Positions 7,494-15,078 of a DNA stretch of 35,761 bases are shown here, piece by piece; the stretch's first letter is position 1, and each line of letters opens with the position of its first letter. The position numbers and the translations under genes are program-made. The notes under the pieces were generated by a model. It made no database searches. It was not told the origin of the DNA and saw nothing but the letters and a program-made list of their open reading frames with translations. The DNA is from Myxococcales bacterium (GTDB lineage: Bacteria > Myxococcota > UBA727 > JABDBI01). The stretch covers positions 78,908 to 114,668 of the forward strand of contig JAHFEF010000002.1 of assembly GCA_023248545.1 (NCBI GenBank). Reading direction: 5' to 3'.

Positions 7494-8840
7494 ATGACCC
7501 AAAGACAACTATTTGGAACCGACGGAATTCGGGGAAAGGCCAATGTTTATCCCGTAACAGTCGAGGTCATGTTGGCCTTGGGCCGAGCTTTAGGGTACTG
7601 GGTAAACCAACATAAAAACACCCCTAAGGGCACTATTGTCATTGGCAAAGACACCCGAATCTCAGGCTATGCTTTGGAGCAAGCCCTCTCAGCAGGTATT
7701 TGTTCCATGGGTGTGGATGTCCGATTTTTGGGGCCTTTGCCAACCCCAGGCATTGCTTTTATTACCCAATCCGTCGGAGCCGATCTCGGGGTTGTGATCT
7801 CGGCCAGCCATAACCCTTATGAAGACAATGGCGTAAAAATCTTTGGCCCGGACGGCTTTAAACTCCCAGATGACAAAGAACTCGAACTTGAGCAGCTGAT
7901 TCTAAAGCCCCATTTTGACAACCCAACTTGTGGCAAAATCGGCCAAGCCAAGCGCATCAATGACGCTGTTTCCAAATATAGCCAATATTTGAAATCTCTT
8001 GTGGGGCCGGGGTTTAACCTTTCTGGCCTTAAGATTGTCTTAGACTGCGCCCATGGAGCGGCCTACAAAGTTGGCCCTCAGTTACTGGGCGATCTGGGTG
8101 CTGAATTAATTATTTTGGGAAATACCCCCAACGGGACCAATATTAATACCGGTGGAGATGCTCAAAAAATTGTCCGCGATACGGGCGCGCATCTGGGCAT
8201 TGTATTGGATGGCGATGCGGACCGGGTGGTTCTCATTGATGAACACGGTGACTTAGTTTCAGGCGACTCTCTTTTGGCCCTGTTGGCCGACCATTTGAAT
8301 CGCCAAGGCAAATTAAAATCACATACGCTCGTCTGTACAGACATGAGCAATTTAGCGCTCGAGCTTTGTCTGCAGCCTCGAGGAATTCAGGTTGAACGCA
8401 CTCAAGTTGGAGATCGCTACGTGGTTGAACGCATGCGCCAGGGAGATTTTAACTTTGGCGGTGAGGAATCCGGGCATTTGATCTTTTTGGATCATGGGAC
8501 AACTGGAGATGGCTTAGCAGGAGCTCTCATCGCCCTAGAACTCCTGCGTGAAGAAGAACGGCCCTTGTCTGAACTCAAACATATTTTAAATCCTATCCCT
8601 AGGGCAATCCAAAATCGTCTAGTCACCCAGAAGATTCCCTTCAAAAATCTATCGGCCTCAAGAGCCTTGATGGCCCAAATCGAACGCGAACTAGGCAACT
8701 CAGGCCGCTTGTTTGTTCGCTACAGCGGCACAGAGCAAAAATTACGTGTCTTGATCGAAGGCCCTCAGCAAGACAAAATTAACCAAATGGCGACAGACAT
8801 CGCTGATTTGATCTCACAGGAAATCAAAACTTCAACCTAA
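7494..8840 (+). CDS. glmM: phosphoglucosamine mutase
   Basis: GlmM interconverts glucosamine-6-phosphate and glucosamine-1-phosphate on the way to UDP-GlcNAc, for peptidoglycan and lipopolysaccharide. The 448-residue length is standard. Domain 1 begins LFGTDGIRGKAN. The phosphoserine loop is VISASHNPYEDNG, with Ser105 the likely phosphorylated residue. The metal loop is LDGDADRV. The sugar-specificity loop is GGEESGH and the phosphate-binding loop is RYSGTEQKLRVL. The open frame extends upstream of 7494 but has no family resemblance there; the ATG at 7494 gives the canonical N-terminus. The 3' end overlaps the TonB-dependent receptor gene by 17 nt, tail to tail. Confidence 0.96.
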   Translation: MTQRQLFGTDGIRGKANVYPVTVEVMLALGRALGYWVNQHKNTPKGTIVIGKDTRISGYALEQALSAGICSMGVDVRFLGPLPTPGIAFITQSVGADLGVVISASHNPYEDNGVKIFGPDGFKLPDDKELELEQLILKPHFDNPTCGKIGQAKRINDAVSKYSQYLKSLVGPGFNLSGLKIVLDCAHGAAYKVGPQLLGDLGAELIILGNTPNGTNINTGGDAQKIVRDTGAHLGIVLDGDADRVVLIDEHGDLVSGDSLLALLADHLNRQGKLKSHTLVCTDMSNLALELCLQPRGIQVERTQVGDRYVVERMRQGDFNFGGEESGHLIFLDHGTTGDGLAGALIALELLREEERPLSELKHILNPIPRAIQNRLVTQKIPFKNLSASRALMAQIERELGNSGRLFVRYSGTEQKLRVLIEGPQQDKINQMATDIADLISQEIKTST

Positions 8841-11800
8841 ATCCAACCTGCGTGCTAAACGGTGCTTGAAAAGCCAATGCTTGGCCATAGTTTGGATTCT
8901 TCGTGATCGCATTCCCATTGATATTGCGCGCATGCGGCAACTGGTCTGTACCGCCATTCACAATCGGCCTGACCGTGTCGTAGGTGTACGTGTCGTCATA
9001 CGCGACCGGGTCTTGGTTGTTGGTGATATTGTAAAACGCAGCGAATAATTCAGCCGTAATATCGTTCGTGATATCATAACCAGCGCCAATATTTACATCC
9101 AGAGACCACGTCCACGGCGTTCTTCCGCCGGAACCTCTGGGCAAAATAAACACCTCGTTAGATCCATAGAACTGATCAGCACCCAAAGTTTCATAAGGCG
9201 TTCCACTCTGAACTCCACCTGATAGACCCAGTGTGAAAGAGAGTGGCGAGTTGATCCCATAGTCTTTCAAGGCTGCTTTATAAAATCCGCTCAACTTCAT
9301 ACGATGGCGTTGATCTTGGGGCAGCGGTCCAGTTCGATTGACCACCAGCTGAGGCAAGTCGAACTGGCTACTCAAATTGGGATCCAATTGGCCGTTATTC
9401 GCCGTCACCAGCCCCGGATAATTTCCATAGGCCCAGGAAAGTACATACGTCGCCAAAATCATGAAGTGATCCGATACTTTTTTGTCGACTCTAAATTGCA
9501 GCTGCCAGATATCACGCACTGGTTTTGGATATTCGTTAATTCGAGACAAATTACTGACAGTCTGTTGCAGACGTGCTCGCTCTGCTGGATCAGTCGTGTG
9601 ATTAATTTGGTTTCGGATTCCATCGAGACTGTTAATATCAAAAGTCCCTGGATTGCCAAACATATAGGTAGTTCCGCCATCTGTCGACATGTCTTCGATC
9701 ACGCGGCCCAAATATCTGTACACACCGGCAACACCAAATACCCAGGAAGGAAACGGCTCGTAGTCGGCACTGAGCACCAACTCGTCAGAATATTGGCCCT
9801 TCATACCGGGCGCAACAATAGAGTCCTGGCTTCCCAACGTTTTGTCATCGTCAGGAGTGCCCGTCGTACAAGTGGTAATATCGGTTCCGGGGGGACATGA
9901 TTTCTTCCAAATCCGAATTCGACTTCCCTCACCACCAAATGCTCGTTGGTTGATATCCATCGGAACAGACTCATAATAGCGGCCGTAATTAAAGCGCAGC
10001 GCTCCTTTACCATTGCCCAAGAAATCCCACACGATTCCGGCACGTGGCGCCCAGTTGTCTAAAATCGAAAACTTGCGTTCCAATGATAATTGGCTTTGTT
10101 CTACCTGAGGTTTTTGAACACCGTAAAATTCCTGTGCTTCCCATCTGAGCCCGTAATTAATCGTCACGTTGGGCGTCGGGTTCCAGCTGTCTCCCGCAAA
10201 AGCTCCCCAATTAAGCGTTTGAGCCAGCGACGGTATTTTGGGCTGAGTCCCAAACCCTCGAATATAGTACTGGCTCTGTTTGATTTGTTTGTCATAAACC
10301 GTATAGATAGATCCCCCGGTATAGCCATGCTCACCACTGCCACGAAGTTGTTCTAAGTCGACTCCGTATTTTAATTGGTGTAGCCCAGCGAACTCATAAA
10401 GACTCGTCAGCATGACTTTCTCAGAAAGTCTCGTTAATTGAGAATCGTTGAAGGCTCCTATGCCGCCCTTCGTATAGTTACGGGCGAGGCATTTCGGAGT
10501 TTTATTATCCAAAAACGTCCCATTACAAACCGATAATCCCCCATCCCAGACGGTATCAAGGCCCAGGTTGGGCTGCATGTAGGTAATCCGAGGATTGTTG
10601 CCACCGACGGTCGTTGGCCAATAGTGGCTTTGTTGGTGGTGAACACCAATCGTTGCGTCCAACTTGAGCTTGTCGTTAAAATATTTTCCTGCGTAGGTAT
10701 AAATACCCGTCACCAAGTTTCCGCCCCATTGTTGATATTGGAACGTGCTTGGATCGCCATTCAAACTTAAACTCGGCGCATCGCTTTCAAACGGCGTTCC
10801 CGCAGAGCCACTAAACAGCGTTGGGGCTCCTCGAATCCCAAGACTTTGCCTGTTATTGTTGTCAATCGCATGGCTCAGCTTAAACGTGTATTGGTGTGTC
10901 TGTGCAAAGCCAGCCCATTGATCCGTGTAGATTGTATTGTCAAAAATATACTGGCCGTTTTCGTCTTTGGCCGGGTTATTCTTACCGTCGTCTTTAATGG
11001 GCCGAATATCACGGACCCAATTATCCCTTTGGAATTCAGGTGAGTAGCCTAGGTGAAACCACAGTTTGTCGCGAATAATGGGGCCGCCCAATTCAAACCC
11101 CGTGTTCAAGTAGAAATCAAGCTTATTTCGGCGACTCACAGAATCAGCTACCCGGTTTACCAAACGCGGAGTGGCTTGCAGAAACCCAGGTCGATAATAC
11201 GTGAATACACTGCCATGAAAATCATTGCTGCCGCTCTTGGTCCCGGCATTAACGACGCCACCGGTGGCGCGACCCAGTTCAGGCCCATAACCGCCTTCTT
11301 TCACGTCAAATTGGTCCACAAACTCGAGAACCATACGAGTTCCACTGAGGCCACTCGACGGATCCGTCGCGTTAACGCCGTCAACAACATAGACGTTTTC
11401 GGGAGAAGTGGCTCCACCGACCGACTCACCGTAGCTATCTTTGCCTGCACTCGGCAGTGCATTCATCGCGTTGCTGAAATTTCTGTCTCGACCCATCGGG
11501 ACATTCTGAATATAGTCTTTTGTGAGCGTTACGCCAACAGTGCTGGATGCAACGTCGATATGCGTGGCTTTTTCATTGATGACATAAACCTCGCCTTTTG
11601 CCTGATCGAACTTAATGGTCATGTCAGCATGAACAGTCTTATCCATGTAAACTTCGATTCCCTTTCGCTCACTGATGGCTTCACCAAAACTAGCCGTCAG
11701 TGTATAGATTCCGGCGGCTAAATTCGAAATAACATATAGCCCCGCCTCATCCGTCAGCACCGACATCACTCCTGGCATAGCAGGGGAGCTTGCGACAACA

Positions 11801-11916
11801 ACGGTCCCGCCCAAAGGAGCGCCTTTTTCGTCCTTGACAGTGCCTTTAATATTGCCGGTTGTTCCGGTGGCATTGAGCGAGGCCGATACTAAAAATGCCA
11901 GAAATAATACGCGCAT
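8824..11916 (-). CDS. TonB-dependent receptor with N-terminal carboxypeptidase-like regulatory domain
   Basis: The product is about 1030 residues. It has a signal peptide (MRVLFLAFLVSASLNATG), a carboxypeptidase regulatory-like beta-sandwich domain (about residues 20-100, with GNIKGTVKDEKGAPLGG and AGIYTLTASFG), a plug domain (about 115-230, VGVTLTKDYIQNVPMGRDR and a PENVYVVDGVN segment) and a long outer-membrane beta-barrel ending in phenylalanine (VGFRLKF). This architecture is common in myxobacteria and acidobacteria. The ligand is unknown. AGAGG lies 6 nt before the ATG at 11914-11916; a GTG at 11934, overlapping the upstream stop, is the alternative. It forms an operon with the upstream lipoprotein gene. 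The TonB/ExbB/ExbD cluster near 18.7-20.9 kb could energise it. Confidence 0.93.
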   Translation of the reverse strand: MRVLFLAFLVSASLNATGTTGNIKGTVKDEKGAPLGGTVVVASSPAMPGVMSVLTDEAGLYVISNLAAGIYTLTASFGEAISERKGIEVYMDKTVHADMTIKFDQAKGEVYVINEKATHIDVASSTVGVTLTKDYIQNVPMGRDRNFSNAMNALPSAGKDSYGESVGGATSPENVYVVDGVNATDPSSGLSGTRMVLEFVDQFDVKEGGYGPELGRATGGVVNAGTKSGSNDFHGSVFTYYRPGFLQATPRLVNRVADSVSRRNKLDFYLNTGFELGGPIIRDKLWFHLGYSPEFQRDNWVRDIRPIKDDGKNNPAKDENGQYIFDNTIYTDQWAGFAQTHQYTFKLSHAIDNNNRQSLGIRGAPTLFSGSAGTPFESDAPSLSLNGDPSTFQYQQWGGNLVTGIYTYAGKYFNDKLKLDATIGVHHQQSHYWPTTVGGNNPRITYMQPNLGLDTVWDGGLSVCNGTFLDNKTPKCLARNYTKGGIGAFNDSQLTRLSEKVMLTSLYEFAGLHQLKYGVDLEQLRGSGEHGYTGGSIYTVYDKQIKQSQYYIRGFGTQPKIPSLAQTLNWGAFAGDSWNPTPNVTINYGLRWEAQEFYGVQKPQVEQSQLSLERKFSILDNWAPRAGIVWDFLGNGKGALRFNYGRYYESVPMDINQRAFGGEGSRIRIWKKSCPPGTDITTCTTGTPDDDKTLGSQDSIVAPGMKGQYSDELVLSADYEPFPSWVFGVAGVYRYLGRVIEDMSTDGGTTYMFGNPGTFDINSLDGIRNQINHTTDPAERARLQQTVSNLSRINEYPKPVRDIWQLQFRVDKKVSDHFMILATYVLSWAYGNYPGLVTANNGQLDPNLSSQFDLPQLVVNRTGPLPQDQRHRMKLSGFYKAALKDYGINSPLSFTLGLSGGVQSGTPYETLGADQFYGSNEVFILPRGSGGRTPWTWSLDVNIGAGYDITNDITAELFAAFYNITNNQDPVAYDDTYTYDTVRPIVNGGTDQLPHARNINGNAITKNPNYGQALAFQAPFSTQVGFRLKF

Positions 11917-11930
11917 CTTAAACCTCTTTC

Positions 11931-12623
11931 TCACTTAGTTAGAAACCAAACGGTACCGGCCACAGGACTATTTCCCGGCGTCACGATTTTGTCGCCATTT
12001 GAATTCACCACCTGGTCCATAAAAATATTGTTAGTATTGGACAGTTTATTGGCGATCACGTGAACTGCGATCACAGAAGCCGGCGGAAGCGTTTGCGGAG
12101 GCGTTTTCGGTAGAACAACCACAACAGCAGGAGGTGGAAAATTGCTGATCGGTGTATCAGGTTTAGGCACGTATCCGCCATCGGGTCGATAAGCTAATGT
12201 AAAACCAGTGAATGCCTTAAAGTTGGCAGCGGACTGGCAGGAGCTCGTCGCTGGACAAGTCCATATTTCAACAATACCAGAATTGGCAACCTGTGTGATT
12301 GTGTCGACCTGGCCATTGGATTTTCTGGTCACGGTTTCGATCAAATCGCCATTCAGAAACTCGGAGAAACCCAAATAAATGCTCCCAGTGGTTCCAGTTG
12401 AAGAATCGATCGTTGCCAAAGAACTTGTATCGGTTGGTAATCCAGTCGTGCTTTGCGCAAAATAATCAATCACGTCCAGTTTGGTTGTAGAGGCCATATT
12501 GTCTGAACCGGACTGAAAATTGCCTGAAATCAGATCAGGTTGTTGGAGCGGACCTTGCCCACACGCGATTGCGAAAAGCATCGGAATGCACAGACCCCAA
12601 ATTCTGTTTTGCCAAGTAACCAT
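11931..12623 (-). CDS. lipoprotein of unknown function upstream of the TonB-dependent receptor
   Basis: The 230-residue product begins MVTWQNRIWGLCIPMLF and has a lipobox-like AIACGQG, so it should be a lipid-anchored envelope protein. The rest is rich in Ser, Thr, Gly and Pro, with KPDTPISNFPPPAVVVVLPK as a proline-rich stretch. I do not recognise a domain. The frame is open further upstream, but AGAGG lies 8 nt before the ATG at 12621-12623, and that start puts the hydrophobic segment at the N-terminus. The stop is adjacent to the start region of the receptor gene, so the two are probably co-transcribed. A surface accessory to the receptor is one possibility, inferred from position only. 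Confidence 0.75.
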   Translation of the reverse strand: MVTWQNRIWGLCIPMLFAIACGQGPLQQPDLISGNFQSGSDNMASTTKLDVIDYFAQSTTGLPTDTSSLATIDSSTGTTGSIYLGFSEFLNGDLIETVTRKSNGQVDTITQVANSGIVEIWTCPATSSCQSAANFKAFTGFTLAYRPDGGYVPKPDTPISNFPPPAVVVVLPKTPPQTLPPASVIAVHVIANKLSNTNNIFMDQVVNSNGDKIVTPGNSPVAGTVWFLTK

Positions 12624-12690
12624 GCGAACAACCTCTTGCGCTTTCATACTTTTTTTTTCGACGTCGGCACTCTGTGACAATTCGTTCAAC

Positions 12691-13194
12691 ATGACAAGCC
12701 CCTGCAATTGTTCCTCGACGAATGAGACTCTTCAGACTCTTAATTGTGCTCTTGCAGATGCTTCATCGGCTGCCTCTAAATATTTTGGGCAACCGCTCGT
12801 GATCTATACGTTTATCAACTATGTGATGGGCTACGTGGTCATGCCCGTATTAAGTTCTTTCGTATTACCGATTATCCTAGCGAAGTTGCTAGGGACACCT
12901 CTCCCGGCAGTGGTATTACCAGTGACTACGGTAGTCGTGAAGAGCACAGATCCTATTGCGGACCCAATCAGTCCAGGAACGCAAAATTTTTTAGTGGGAA
13001 TGAAAAATTTTCTTCAGCGTTATGTCCCCACAACCGCAAATTCAATGGGTCCATCGGCAACAGACGCCGGTTCCGGAACTACATCAACCGGCCTATCAGA
13101 GAAAGAACTGATAGACCGGGCAATGGCCATAGTTGGCATTATTATGACAGTCTGGAATTTTGTCCAACAAGGCCTGTGTGCGTCAGGACGATAG
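12691..13194 (+). CDS. hypothetical small membrane protein with cysteine-rich N-terminus
   Basis: About 167 residues from the ATG at 12691. It has a Cys/Ser-rich start (MTSPCNCSSTNETLQTLNC), a strong hydrophobic segment (YTFINYVMGYVVMPVLSSFV continuing through LPIILAKLLG), a Ser/Thr/Gly linker and a C-terminal hydrophobic helix (AIVGIIMTVWNFVQQG). I do not recognise it. An alternative ATG at 12622 would add an N-terminal hydrophobic stretch (CAFILFFSTSALC) that looks like a signal peptide. That start shares the CATG tetranucleotide with the opposite-strand lipoprotein start, and neither start has a clear ribosome-binding site. The stop (13192-13194) directly abuts the stop of the convergent SRPBCC gene. 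Confidence 0.5.
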   Translation: MTSPCNCSSTNETLQTLNCALADASSAASKYFGQPLVIYTFINYVMGYVVMPVLSSFVLPIILAKLLGTPLPAVVLPVTTVVVKSTDPIADPISPGTQNFLVGMKNFLQRYVPTTANSMGPSATDAGSGTTSTGLSEKELIDRAMAIVGIIMTVWNFVQQGLCASGR

Positions 13195-13812
13195 TCAGAG
13201 CGCTTCGGATCGAGCCTTCAGATTCGTGTAAATCTGGTTAGCCATATCGTGGGCATTAAATCCGCCGATGCCGAAAAATCCGTTGGCACACAAACTCGTC
13301 AACTTGATTTTGCCATACTGAATCACGTCTGATTGATTGGGGTTGCCATCTACAGGCTTGATGCGCCAAAATCCAACGGTATCCAAAACACAATCGTTCG
13401 CCTTGGTATGATCTGTGTTCCAAGTTGCCCAGTCTTTCATGGGGAAATTATTGATCACATAGTAATGCTGTTTGACAACCGACGCTGTAAAATCAACCAG
13501 CATTCTGTCGCCTCCAAGACTCTCGGCCTTCGCGTCGTTGACTTTGTAAGACCACTCAGAATACTTCGAAAAATCGCTCAAGATTTTCCAAATTGCATCT
13601 TGACGAGCATTTACACGAAACGCCACGGATCCTTCTTTGGTTTCTCCTTTGGTGTTGTCTAGCAAAAAGACCAGTTTGCCTTGGGCAACTTGCGTTTGTT
13701 GATCAGGCGTCAGAGTCATTTGGGGCGGCTCACCAGCGTAAGGTTGGAAATTGGCAAGAGCGCCTAAGCTTAGAATATTCAGAATAAGAAAAAGTTTCTT
13801 CGTGTGTATCAA
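13195..13812 (-). CDS. secreted START/SRPBCC-fold lipid-binding-like protein, paralogue 1
   Basis: The 205-residue product has an N-terminal signal peptide (KKLFLILNILSLGALA) and a START/SRPBCC fold. GSVAFRVNARQDAIWKILSD is the usual entry strand and helix, KYSEWSYKV follows, and the C-terminal helix is AHDMANQIYTNLKARS. START-like proteins bind hydrophobic ligands in a deep cavity; this one should be periplasmic or secreted, ligand unknown. It shares CVLDTVG(F/Y)WR, NPNQSDV and LCANG with the next gene upstream, so the two are tandem paralogues. The start is a TTG at 13810-13812, preceded at 5 nt by a strong AGGAGG that lies in the stem of a hairpin. Confidence 0.82.
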   Translation of the reverse strand: MIHTKKLFLILNILSLGALANFQPYAGEPPQMTLTPDQQTQVAQGKLVFLLDNTKGETKEGSVAFRVNARQDAIWKILSDFSKYSEWSYKVNDAKAESLGGDRMLVDFTASVVKQHYYVINNFPMKDWATWNTDHTKANDCVLDTVGFWRIKPVDGNPNQSDVIQYGKIKLTSLCANGFFGIGGFNAHDMANQIYTNLKARSEAL

Positions 13813-13840
13813 GGGGACCTCCTAGAGAGGAGTAGTCCCC
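13813..13840 (-). promoter_or_regulatory. hairpin sequestering the ribosome-binding site of SRPBCC paralogue 1
   Basis: On the minus strand, GGGGAC, TA, CTCCT, a 4-nt loop CTCT, AGGAG and GTCCCC form an 11-bp stem with a 2-nt bulge, ending at the TTG start codon. The AGGAG of the ribosome-binding site pairs with CTCCT, so the folded form should block initiation. It lies in the 44-nt gap between the two paralogues. No U-run follows on the minus strand, so it does not look like a terminator for these genes. Confidence 0.55.
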
Positions 13841-13856
13841 ACAGACACTTTTTGGC

Positions 13857-14477
13857 TTAGACGCGCTGTTTTATTTTGTCATAGGTTTGATGCGCCATGT
13901 CGCTGCCGTTAAATCCTGGGAAAAACAACATGCCATTGGCGCACAAGCGGTTCAAAACTACTTTGCCAGAATAATAGACATCACTTTCATTGGAGTTTCC
14001 CTTGACAGGGTCAACACGCCAGTAGCCAACTGTATCTAAAACACACTTGTTCGTTCGACTATGATCCGTCTTCCAAGTCCCATAGCCTTTCTTAAGCATG
14101 GGGAAATCATGGATGATCGAATACTTGCCAGCCATTTTTTCTGCTTTGAACTCAATGTAATAGTGATCACCCTCGCTCGGCTTATAATTTTCAGTGCCGG
14201 CGACTTTATAAGCCCATTCCGGATACTTGGTAAAATCACCGACTACTTTCCAAACTTTTTCTGGGCTGGCATTGATACGAAATGCAGCCGTGCCTTCTCG
14301 ATAATATTTTTTTTCAGGCCAATCTTCTTTCTTTTCCCAGAAAACCAGCTCGCCTTTTTCCATTTTGGCTTTTTGTTCTGGGGTTAGTTCAACTTTGGGG
14401 GGGACGCCATAGGGCTCCAAAGTAGCATGGGAGGCCATCGAAGCCATCAACAACAGAAGCGTTAGATTTTTGCTCAT
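13857..14477 (-). CDS. secreted START/SRPBCC-fold lipid-binding-like protein, paralogue 2
   Basis: About 206 residues from MSKNLTLLLLMASMASHA, a clear signal peptide. The fold pattern matches paralogue 1: GTAAFRINASPEKVWKVVGD, KYPEWAYKV, CVLDTVGYWRVDPVKGNSN, RLCANG and the terminal helix GSDMAHQTYDKIKQRV. The N-terminal part carries a Lys/Glu-rich insertion (WEKKEDWPEKKYYREG) absent from paralogue 1. The ligand is unknown. A GTG-type start 18 nt further upstream is possible, but the chosen ATG puts the hydrophobic segment at the very N-terminus. It lies upstream of paralogue 1 and 26 nt downstream of a beta-barrel gene, giving a three-gene envelope run. Confidence 0.82.
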   Translation of the reverse strand: MSKNLTLLLLMASMASHATLEPYGVPPKVELTPEQKAKMEKGELVFWEKKEDWPEKKYYREGTAAFRINASPEKVWKVVGDFTKYPEWAYKVAGTENYKPSEGDHYYIEFKAEKMAGKYSIIHDFPMLKKGYGTWKTDHSRTNKCVLDTVGYWRVDPVKGNSNESDVYYSGKVVLNRLCANGMLFFPGFNGSDMAHQTYDKIKQRV

Positions 14478-14503
14478 ACCCAAACGCTGGCACAAAATTA
14501 AGT

Positions 14504-15037
14504 TTAGAAAAAGGCCCTCACCCCAATGTAGCCAGTCCCGATATCTAGACTCGCGCTGCCACCCCTAGAAATTGGGAAATCAATCTTGCTATTCACGCCA
14601 AAATCCAAAGCAACTTGCGATGACATTCCAACCAGTAACCCAATAGAGGGCATCACGCCAGCAGACCAACCGCTTTGAATATAAGCCCCATAACCTATCG
14701 CTTGCACGTATGGGTACAAGTTGCCGCCTAAATCCAACGCATACAGCACACCAGAACCAAATTGATACTGACGCGAGGCGTCGAATCCCGTGCCAATCTT
14801 GCCAGCCAGTTGGAGGTCAAACAGCAACGCGAAGTCTTTCATCAGGAAAAAACCCCAGTTGGTTGAAATTCCAAAGGTCAGGGAGTCCGCGCTCCAACTA
14901 GAAATATCGGGACTTGAATACTTCACCAGAGCCGATCCGCCAGCCGTCATTGCACCTCGAGACAAGTCCAATCTTTCTGCCAATAGCCCGGTTGAAAGCA
15001 GCAAACAAAACAACCCAACCAAGTTCAAACGAAACAT
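14504..15037 (-). CDS. outer-membrane beta-barrel protein
   Basis: The 177-residue product has a signal peptide (LVGLFCLLLSTGLLA) and then a series of amphipathic, glycine-rich strands: LTFGISTNWGFFL, FALLFDLQLAGKIG, GVLYALDLGGNLYPYV, MPSIGLLVGMSSQ. It ends in SLDIGTGYIGVRAFF, with the terminal phenylalanine expected of a BAM substrate. This suits an 8-stranded barrel of the OmpA/OmpW size class, function unknown. AGGAGAAAAGGG directly precedes the ATG. It heads the minus-strand run with the two SRPBCC genes and diverges from valS with 41 nt between starts. Confidence 0.75.
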   Translation of the reverse strand: MFRLNLVGLFCLLLSTGLLAERLDLSRGAMTAGGSALVKYSSPDISSWSADSLTFGISTNWGFFLMKDFALLFDLQLAGKIGTGFDASRQYQFGSGVLYALDLGGNLYPYVQAIGYGAYIQSGWSAGVMPSIGLLVGMSSQVALDFGVNSKIDFPISRGGSASLDIGTGYIGVRAFF

Positions 15038-15056
15038 CCCTTTTCTCCTACGCGCA

Positions 15057-15078
15057 GTATGTTAGCCTGCCTAACAAG
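15057..15078. promoter_or_regulatory. short palindrome in the valS/beta-barrel divergent promoter gap
   Basis: GTTAG-CCTGC-CTAAC (15061-15075) is a perfect 5-bp-arm inverted repeat in the 41-nt gap between two divergent start codons. TATGTT (15057-15062) could be a -10 box for valS. It is a possible shared regulatory site; the arms are short and chance is not excluded. Confidence 0.25.

Noticed and set aside
13813..13850. Intrinsic terminator reading of the hairpin between the SRPBCC genes
   Set aside because: A T-run follows only on the plus strand (TTTTT near 13850), where no transcript is expected to arrive; on the minus strand the hairpin runs straight into a start codon.
14914..15078. 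N-terminal extension of valS
   Set aside because: It is antisense to the barrel-protein gene and lies before the canonical ValRS start (MDPKYDAKSVELKW).
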